Shown in pieces: positions 56,493 through 64,000 of a DNA stretch of 64,000 bases. The number at the start of each line of letters is the position of its first letter. The first letter of the stretch is position 1. The notes below the pieces were generated by a model, which saw only the letters and a program-made list of their open reading frames with translations, was not told the origin of the DNA and did not search any database. The stretch is taken from the NCBI GenBank assembly GCA_020137815.1, contig CM035353.1:4083210-4147209 (forward strand), read 5' to 3'. A program made the translations under genes and the position numbers. The stretch comes from Hormiphora californensis (lineage: Eukaryota; Ctenophora; Tentaculata; Cydippida; Pleurobrachiidae).

Positions 56493-57551
56493 ATGACGGA
56501 GAAACTTAATACCTCTGATGCAGATGCCGATCCACTGGAATGCTGGGATTTGTCGATGATGGAAAAACTTCGTTGTGCAGTAGAGGACGTTTTTTATATC
56601 AAGAACGGGCTCAAACAACCAAGTGAACAACAGGTTGATGGAGTATTGTCCAAGTTATTGGATTCTAGTTTGTATGATGATCCTGAGCAGTATATTGAGG
56701 ACGCACTGCCGAAAGACTCCGAAATGAAAAAGTATAATATTGATCGTTTCATGGCTTTCACCGAGAACCTCTCTCGTCATATTTTTCGGATAGTGAGAGA
56801 AATAGGACCAGTTATGAAGGAGAAACGTCTGTATGCAACTGCCCGAATGAAAGAACGCCTGGAACTAGTGGAGTGTAATCAGAAGCTCAAGGAGGTACAA
56901 GAAGAGCTTGGCACTTTTAAGGAAGAAATCGACAAACATCGGGTAGCAAGGATTGAACTGCAAGAGAAGCTGATTGAAGCACAAAATACTTTGATTGAAG
57001 TACAAGGTCGGAAACTTAGTTCAGTGTCAGAGTCTGTTCAGAAGCATTTGCAGGGCTACTCCAAGGTGCTTGTACAGAATTGCTCTGCGGCTATTGCACC
57101 ATCCCGCCTCCAAGCAGCATTGAAGAAAGCGACTGTACCCCATCCAAGTACAACCGCGGAAGAAGCAACTCTTGATCGCAAGTTGAATTTGGTTATATTT
57201 GGGCTGCCAGAAACTACGGCAAGGGCTACTGAGCATGAAGTTCAGGATATCTTTGGAGAGCTCAATGAAAAACCAGTCATATCTTCTACAAAGCGTATTG
57301 GCGAAAAGACTGATAACCGACCGAGACCAGTAATTGTTACACTTGAAAGGAGGGAAACTTTGTTACAACTTCTAAGAAAAGCAAAACAGCTCCGAGATTC
57401 AGAGAAATTCTCCTCGGTGTTTCTCTCCCCCGACCTAACACCGGAGGAGCAGCGAGAGCGGAAAACTCTCGTTGATACAGTGAAAGGACTGAGGCGAGAC
57501 AATCCGAATGGACGATACTGGGTTAGCAGGGGGGTAATTAAATGTGGCTGA
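56493..57551 (+). CDS. LINE ORF1-like nucleic-acid-binding protein (intact frame)
   Basis: An intact 352-codon frame. Residues ~105-170 form a coiled coil (KERLELVECNQKLKEVQEEL and following heptads). Then comes an RRM-like domain starting LNLVIFGLPE, with RPRPVIVTL and a C-terminal DLTPEEQRERKTL / GRYWVSRGVIK block, as in ORF1 proteins of CR1/L2/L1-type retrotransposons. Such proteins coat the element's RNA. No ORF2 (endonuclease/RT) follows. The sequence ends 120 bp later in an (AATA)n tail at ~57668-57688. TGGGCAACT plus TTTCARCAC occurs on both sides (56418 and 57689), a plausible imperfect target duplication. It is either a non-autonomous copy or, less likely, a domesticated gene. Confidence 0.75.
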   Translation: MTEKLNTSDADADPLECWDLSMMEKLRCAVEDVFYIKNGLKQPSEQQVDGVLSKLLDSSLYDDPEQYIEDALPKDSEMKKYNIDRFMAFTENLSRHIFRIVREIGPVMKEKRLYATARMKERLELVECNQKLKEVQEELGTFKEEIDKHRVARIELQEKLIEAQNTLIEVQGRKLSSVSESVQKHLQGYSKVLVQNCSAAIAPSRLQAALKKATVPHPSTTAEEATLDRKLNLVIFGLPETTARATEHEVQDIFGELNEKPVISSTKRIGEKTDNRPRPVIVTLERRETLLQLLRKAKQLRDSEKFSSVFLSPDLTPEEQRERKTLVDTVKGLRRDNPNGRYWVSRGVIKCG

Positions 57552-59166
57552 CCTGCTACATGTAATTTGTACTCTAAAGAGACTTCAAAAGGAACCTTAT
57601 GACTATCAATTTAGCCCACAAAAAGGGGCAGTATATGTTGTATTTTATCCAATATATACATTTTAGATTTAATAAATAAATAAATAATGGGCAACTCCTT
57701 TTCAGCACCTCTCCTGGATCTCTTTTGACCATAAGTACCTCCACCTAAGGCTTCCCTCCGCATCCTTGAAACTTGCTACTTCATCTTCCCTCCTGGAACC
57801 TGCTTCTGCACCCTCCCTTCTCGGTACCTGCTTCTACACCCCGTCCTCCTTGGTACCTGCTTCTGCACCCTCTCCCCCCCCCCTCGGAACCTGCTTCTGC
57901 CTTACACATCTCCGCTCCTGGGTTCCTGTTCCTGCACCCTCCCTCCTGGGTCCTGCTTCCACACCTCTCCAGTCTCCCTCCTAGGTCCGCCCTCTACACC
58001 CTTCCCCATGGGTCCTGATTCTGTACCCTCCCTTCTGGGTACCTACTTCTGCGCCCTCCCTCTTCGGTCCCTGTGTCTGAACCCTCCTTCTGGGTACCTG
58101 TTTCCACACCCTCTCCCTCCTTGGTACCTGGTTCTACACCCCCTCCCTCCTTGGTTCCTGCTTTTGCACCCTCCCTTCTGCATCCCATCCGGATTCGTGT
58201 CTCCACATCCTTCCACTTTATCACACCGGATCTTCCCTCCCTGGACAGCTACTAAACACATTACTACCTTTGGTACGTATTTGTTCTGAAAATCGGCATT
58301 TTCTCACCACCCACCCTCCCTGCAGGGAGTGGTACTGGTTATGGGAGTGCGAACGAGAGACCCGATATTTGACGAATGAAACACTAATCCGTGCCGACGA
58401 TGCACAGGCGCCCTTAGTAAGGGCCCCTTACTGATACCAAATCAAGCGTTCTGGACTTTTGTATGATCGGGGGCTAATTTATTAACAATTTAATTTATTC
58501 TTTTTTAGTGTTTTTTTATAAGTTGTGTTTTGAAGTTGCTCCGGTTGTTGCGAGCAAAATTGCGTTAAGTTCATATAGACAATGTTATCCACTTGAGAAA
58601 GTGATACTTTAGAGAGTGCGTTGGCACCATTTTTCTGGGTATATATTCACTATTGAGTGGGATATTAAGTGCATAATTTACATTTACATTTGCTAATGAA
58701 TTTGCTAAGACTCATGCCTTCGATATATTTTTACAAGGCTGGACGTAGACTTAACCGATAATAAGTTGACAAAGTGATAAAAAATGCATTAAATAATCAT
58801 TAAGTAATCAATCAATTCGCCTATTCTCCCTTAGTAGTATAAGAAGGGGACAGCGGCATTCATAGTAAAGGACGCTCAAGTTAAAACTAAAAATTCCCCC
58901 ACTTGAGTTTTATGATACTTTCCAAATTCCACGTTCATAGATTCACCCCCTGATAAAATACGTAGAGACTTCAAATTTAGTTTGGGGTTTAGTACGCCTG
59001 CACGAGACCTGTCATTACATGCGTTTTTGCCTGTCATTACATGCGTTTTTGCCTGTCCCATCTTATAACCCGGATAGGGAAAACATCTTTTTTTACTGAA
59101 AAACTTAGCTAAAACTGTTCAAAATATATTGTATTAAAAATGATTAATGTAATTCTTCACAGCAGA
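57552..59166. other. Intergenic: minisatellite then AT-rich sequence
   Basis: 57740-58260 holds about 18 degenerate ~27-bp units (GGTACCTGCTTCTGCACCCT type). 58280-59166 is AT-rich, with a duplicated CATTACATGCGTTTTTGCCTGT motif at ~59012-59052. No gene is seen. Confidence 0.7.
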
Positions 59167-60593
59167 ATGTTTGTGTTTACGATATGGATTAGTTTTCTAG
59201 TACTAGTTACCTCCAAAAATGGTAAGTGCCACCAGATGAGGCTGTTTCTAGAATTAATCGACTCTGTAACAACTCTATAACTTCTCTCTCTCATCCATCT
59301 TCAGTTGAGCTGTTTAGTATGATGGAGTCTGACAGAGATTTGTGGAATTCCACCCAAAAGGATTCGGACCCCGTACTAGGGAGATATAAGTGGCAGGCAC
59401 GAGGAGGTTACCCTTTTTATTTCTACGTGTGCATTATCGAGGGCAGCAAGCAGGATAATTTCCTAAGGTAATTGTTGTCTTAATTGTTGAATTATCCAGC
59501 TTGATATAAGATGTTATAATGAGTCTCAAACAAATTAATTGATTTACAACTGAGTCTCAATTATATCCATAAAGTTACAATAGATATTGTTTTGTATTTA
59601 CCCATCAGACTTGTTAAATATTCTCTCACTCTCTGTCCTACTTAGCTAATACTTTTCGCAGGACGCCCTTTATCCCGACAAATGAGTATAGTTTTGTATA
59701 CGTGGAGTTAAAGTACAAGATAAACTCGTGTGCAGACAGTAGGGAGGGAGTTGCGAGGGACAATTGTGCACAGGCTATTCACTTGCACATGAAAGAGGTA
59801 AACAATTATTAACGATTAAATTCAAAGAAGAAATAAACTGTGGCCAGTGAAATGTGAATTTGATAAATGATGTTCCATACACCGTATCTTCTCACACTGC
59901 TAATAAGCTCCCCCGAATCATATGTTTTGTAACCCGTATTGTCTCACACTGCGTCCCGGAATCGTGTTATATATCCAATGATATTATCCATCCGATCCCC
60001 CTAATTATAATTTGTTAGTGATATTGTTAGTGACGTCACTAACAAAATTTTTCAGTGATGTCACTAACAATAATTGTTAGTGAAAAACACTAACACAATT
60101 TGTTAGTGCCGGCCATTCCTAACAGTGCCCAATTCTATATCTCCCATTTCGTCCAATCATTTGAAATCCCCCTAGTCGGACGAGAGAGGAGATGTGCAAG
60201 AGGTTGATGAGTACACGTATTCAGTGGCCAATGAGGAATATACCAGTATTATTCCCCGTACGACAACCAACTTTGAAACAACTAAAGTACCTGTCAAGCT
60301 AACAGGTATAATTTAAAGTAACTGAGTTGTGTATAAATATGGAATTTATTTGTCATAATACATGACTGACGACTTCGGCCCGGATCTAAGAGGGCAGTCT
60401 TTTGTGAGACAAGGTATGTATCAACTTGTTTCTCATTACCTCTCTCTCCTTCCAGGACGCTCAAAGGGAGTATTCTTTGCAATCCGAGACAGAGGTGCTT
60501 GTGTAACCCTAAAGGACTTCAAGGTGTTCGCTCAGTACTGCCCAGAGACTGTTTCCAACGCAGTCAGGTTAGTGCAAGAGCGAAGAGGGAGAG

Positions 60594-60647
<54 letters not shown>

Positions 60648-61485
60648 GAGAGAGAGGGAGAGAGAGAGAAAGAGATATAGAATGTGTGTGTATGTGTGTG
60701 CTAATTTCCCCTATATTCCAGGTACCCAGAAACGCAGCTTAACAGCACCGATAAACTTGTCACAGGAACATGTGTTTCCAACGCAACGCATCCTATAGGA
60801 GGTAGGTCGAGGGGTAGTTAATTAATTGATCAATTAAACAGTTTCACATTTCTTGTTGGTCAATTAATTACTCCATATAACCTCATCAATGAAATCCTCC
60901 CTTGAATGCACTGTGTTTAACGGCTGGTCAGTTGCAAAAGTTGCAGAATATATGGTTTAGTGGTTGCTGTTGTTTGTAATTGAACGTGTGGGAAAATAAT
61001 CTGAACCTTCCCTAATATCACATGTTAGAAACATCATATATGTTAGAAACAGCTGCCCGAGAGGGGTCAGGAGGGAGAGTAGTGACGTAGAGGGTGATTG
61101 TTAAGGGGCTTCAGATGCGAATCAGGAACAAGGAAAGATGTGAACCATGCCCACTCCAATCCACATCACTACCTGTATGTGTGCTAGGAACCGACCGAAT
61201 CAGGAAATACTGGGTCCCATGATGGCATAACGAAACCATAGTCACGTGACTAATACGGTTCTGATTGGTTGTTTACTTGTTTCGGTCGGTTCCTGATGTG
61301 TGCTGCCTGAGAAGTGCAATCAACCCGTTAAATCAAGTTGAAGGGGTTGTTGTGTGATCAAGCCTATTAAATGTTTGAAGGTGGGAAGTTTGCGAGGATT
61401 GGGGTGCGGCACAAGCAACGATCTGGCTTCTTTTTAATACCCGCAATTGTCAATCACTCTTTTCTCCTCTCTCTCTCTCTCTCTC

Positions 61486-61532
<47 letters not shown>

Positions 61533-62357
61533 CTCTCTTCTCCATCATCTCTCGGCATCTTTTCTCTCTCATCTCTCATCCGGGTCTCCTTCTCGCCTCT
61601 AATTTCTTCTTTCTCTTTCTCTTTCCCTCCTTTGTTCAGGTTAATACATACAAGTGTGAGTGTCTCGAAGGATACCAAAGGACCGACGAAACCGTTTTGA
61701 GCTTCCCTGTATAGGTGAGGGCCCCTCATGGAATAATATCTATCGTTTTAAATCATCATATTTGGAACAAATAGTTCCCTCCTTTGTTCAGAGTTCCCTC
61801 CATCCAATATATAAGCGCTCCCACACGCTTTGGAGTGTCTTCCTCTCTCTCTCTCACTCCTTCCTCTCTCTCTCTCCTTCCTCTCTCTCTCCCTTCTTTT
61901 CTCCCACTCATTTATAGATGTACAACACAAACGGAACAACTAATTATTCATCGATAATAATCAGAGAGAGGGGGAGACAGAGGAAGAGAGAGGGAGAGCG
62001 AGACCAACCAAACCAAACCAGAGAGAATGAGAGGAGGGAGACAGAGAGAACGCAGAAACATCACACTATCCCTTTGAAAGTGAATCTAAAACGTCATTTT
62101 GAAGATAAACCCGTGAAAGATAAAACTTGTCTTGGTCCCTTAGGGAATTATCGCATATATGTACTCAAGAACATTTTCACTTTCCCTTCCCCCCCCCCCC
62201 ATTATGCTTCTTACAAACCCAAAGATAATTCTGGACACCGTCTGGCTTTAGCAAGGACTTAACTCCTAGTTTATTATAGACAAGTTCAAACACCCATTAT
62301 ATTGGACCTCGCTTGTTGTACATCTCTAGCGTGTGTAAGCGTGCGCCTCTCTCTCTC

Positions 62358-62392
<35 letters not shown>

Positions 62393-64000
62393 TTCTCATG
62401 TCATCGCGGAATTGTTATTTGCCTTGCAAACCCTGAGCAGAAGCATTAATTAAAAGAGAATTTACTGTTAAACCATTAGCACACCCCGAGCTTAACAACT
62501 CTTTCTCTCTCTCTCTCACTCTCACTCACTCTATCTCTCGCTCTCTCCTCCTCTCTCTCTCTCTCTCCACTCTCTCTCTTCTCTCGTCTCTCACTCTCTC
62601 TCTCTCACTCTCTCTCTCTCACTCACTCTCTCTCTCTCTAACCTGACTACGTTCCAAACTGTCTCTGGGCAATGCCTATCGAACACCTTCAAGAGTCCCT
62701 GACACACATTTGGGTGACAAGTCCCACGTGTTTTCTGAAATAATTGTTATGCATAATGCATACCTTAACATACCTCAATTTCAGCCCCGCCCGGACCGCC
62801 TGACGGAGATAAGATAGAGATATTGAGCGAGGGGAAGTTCGAAGTAAACTGACACTCCCAGAAACTAATCTTGACTACCTCATTACCATTAACCATGTAT
62901 GTGATCTGTAAAACAGATCATCTCTTTTTAGTTTGCCCTCTCCTCCCTTTGTCGCCCTATTATTATTAAGATACCATCTATTACCACCGCTGTACCCCAT
63001 CGTTTTTTAAACCCTATCCTTTCTTTCTTCCCCTAGATCCTCTCTTTTTATTATTCATTTCCCTGTCCTCTATCCTGTCCTATTTAACTCCTATCTTTAC
63101 AGAGCACACGAGACAATATGATGCCTCTAGTTGCAGCTGGAAACTATCGAGTTGAAGATGGGACTGCCATTCTTACAGGTAACCACTCATATAACCACTA
63201 ACCACCTATATTAACTTCTGACACATTTCACCCGGATTGCCCCTATGTTTCAATTTGAATTTCACTAAGTACCCACTACCCACTTAGTGACCCTGCAAAC
63301 TATGTACCTATAACTAACCGAGCTAAAACCCGACCACCCTCTGCAGCAGTCTGCTACAGTATTCCCTGCTACAGTATTCCCCAAACTACCAACTAACCAT
63401 TTCAGAGCTAAACCGACCACCCCTCTGTAGCATCTGCTACAGTATTCCCTGCTACAGTATTCCGGATTCCCCAAACTACCAACTAACCATTTCAGAGCTA
63501 AGGCCCGACCACCCTCTGCAGCAGTCTGCTACAGTATTCCCTGCTACAGTATTCCCCAAACTACCAACTAACCATTTCAGAGCTAAGACCCGACCACCCT
63601 CTGCAGCAGTCTGCTACAGTATTCCCTGCTACAGTATTCCCTAAACTACACCTACTAACCGTTTCAGAGCTAAGGCCCGATACAGAGTACATAGTGTCTT
63701 TTCGGGTAAAGAATGGCTCAATTCTATCGGAGGCGGCGCTTATAATTATCCACACAGCCGCGGAGAAACCCTCAATACAGGAGATGCTCACGGGAAAATG
63801 GGGAATATTGATTGCATCTGGAGTTGTAATCCTTGTGCTTGTCTTTACCGTAGCACTGCTTTGTAAGAGGTGAGGTATTCCAGGAATTTTTAGAATATCT
63901 TGATTTTGTTTGTATCAGGGGTGTAAAATTCTCAATAGATATAGTATGTGTGTGTGTGTGAGTGTTTCGTCTGTGTGTTTGTTTTTCCTTATTAGTTGCT
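59167..64000 (+). CDS. Eph receptor tyrosine kinase, extracellular and transmembrane part
   Basis: Exons identified: 59167-59221 (signal peptide), 59305-59467, 59662-59797, 60176-60305, 60456-60567, 60722-60801, 61640-~61708, 62785-62843, 63103-63178, 63668-63869; the gene continues off the right edge. Exons 2-6 make the ephrin-binding jellyroll: GRYKWQARGGYPFYFYVC, FLRTPFIPTNEYSFVYVELK, KVPVKLTGRSKGVFFAIRD, RGACVTLKDFKVFAQYCP. Exon 61640 gives a Cys-rich YKCECLEGYQRTDE piece. Exons 62785-63869 give one FN3-like domain (ELRPDTEYIVSFRVKNG) and a transmembrane helix (WGILIASGVVILVLVFTVAL). The phases of exons 1-6 agree, as do those of the last three. At least one Cys-rich exon between 60801 and 61640, and one between 61714 and 62785, was not found. 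No kinase exon is in the window. Eph receptors bind ephrins on neighbouring cells and set contact repulsion or adhesion. Confidence 0.88.
60008..60108. repeat. Palindromic TTGTTAGTGACGTCACTAACAA cluster, Eph intron 3
   Basis: The 10-mer TTGTTAGTGA and its inverse TCACTAACAA alternate about eight times in 100 bp, centred on a TGACGTCA palindrome. It can fold into several nested hairpins. Confidence 0.75.
60586..60680. repeat. (GA)n microsatellite, Eph intron 5
   Basis: A GA run starting about 18 bp after the exon 5 donor. Confidence 0.93.
61185..61295. mobile_element. hAT-like MITE, copy 5, Eph intron 6
   Basis: A 111-bp copy with ends AGGAACCGACC / GGTCGGTTCCTG and an exact 8-bp target duplication ATGTGTGC on both sides. 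It keeps CACGTG and one CCAAT (as GATTGG). The other CCAAT box is lost in a diverged segment. Confidence 0.92.
61459..61530. repeat. (CT)n microsatellite, Eph intron
   Basis: CT run. Further CT-rich tracts occur at 61840-61895, 62347-62395 and 62500-62640. Confidence 0.9.
63305..63667 (+). repeat. ~87-100-bp tandem array containing the Eph FN3/TM exon acceptor
   Basis: Four units precede the exon at 63668. Three of them carry CTAACCATTTCAG followed by AGCTAA and a GCCCGA or close variant, matching the authentic CTAACCGTTTCAG-AGCTAAGGCCCGA. The first unit has lost CAG. The remainder of the unit contains a doubled CTACAGTATTCCCTG. Confidence 0.92.

Overview
The window looks like nuclear DNA from an early-branching animal, most likely a sponge. 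The genes are intron-rich with GT-AG junctions. They include metazoan families: a HERC1-type ubiquitin ligase, an Eph receptor, NF-YA, animal-type (class II) glutamine synthetase, a secreted alpha-carbonic anhydrase and two rhodopsin-type GPCRs. The space between exons is filled with GA/CT microsatellites, minisatellites and many small inverted-repeat transposons. The species call is inference; nothing in the sequence names it. All exon models were built by eye from splice motifs, reading phase and remembered family motifs.

Layout. 1-18651 (minus): the 5' 20 coding exons of a HERC1 orthologue, covering the N-terminal region and the first RCC1 propeller; the rest lies beyond the left edge. A two-exon carbonic anhydrase (1341-2526, plus) is nested antisense in one HERC1 intron. 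HERC1 intron 6 holds an 18-bp minisatellite split by a 5'-truncated non-LTR retrotransposon, which carries a fold-back transposon at its stop codon. HERC1 intron 7 holds a 1.3-kb near-perfect palindrome. 19039-23483 (plus): NF-YA, head-to-head with HERC1 across 387 bp. 27655-31571 (minus): glutamine synthetase, eight coding exons. 31572-42410: gene-poor repeats. 42411-43271 (plus): single-exon GPCR. 44493-47773 (plus): LDLa-rich, relaxin-receptor-like GPCR interrupted by a one-base frame offset. 49279-56060: transposon and fold-back cluster. 56493-57551 (plus): intact LINE ORF1-like protein. 59167-64000 (plus): N-terminal half of an Eph receptor; the kinase would lie beyond the right edge.

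Main observations. (1) In at least three genes (HERC1 twice, glutamine synthetase twice or more, Eph once) the tandem repeat beside an exon is built from the exon-intron junction itself. The real splice site is therefore the end member of an array of identical-looking decoy donors or acceptors. (2) A ~109-bp hAT-like MITE occurs five times, with 8-bp target duplications. Four copies carry two consensus CCAAT (NF-Y) boxes spaced exactly 42 bp, with an E-box between them. One copy lies in the NF-YA gene and one just upstream of the nested carbonic anhydrase. (3) Several fold-back elements have clear target duplications and subterminal repeat arrays, and several transposons are inserted inside minisatellites.

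The genes are not an operon-like set. Their functions (ubiquitin ligation, CCAAT transcription, nitrogen assimilation, CO2 hydration, receptor signalling) are unrelated. The positional links are the HERC1/NF-YA bidirectional promoter, the nested carbonic anhydrase, and shared repeat families.
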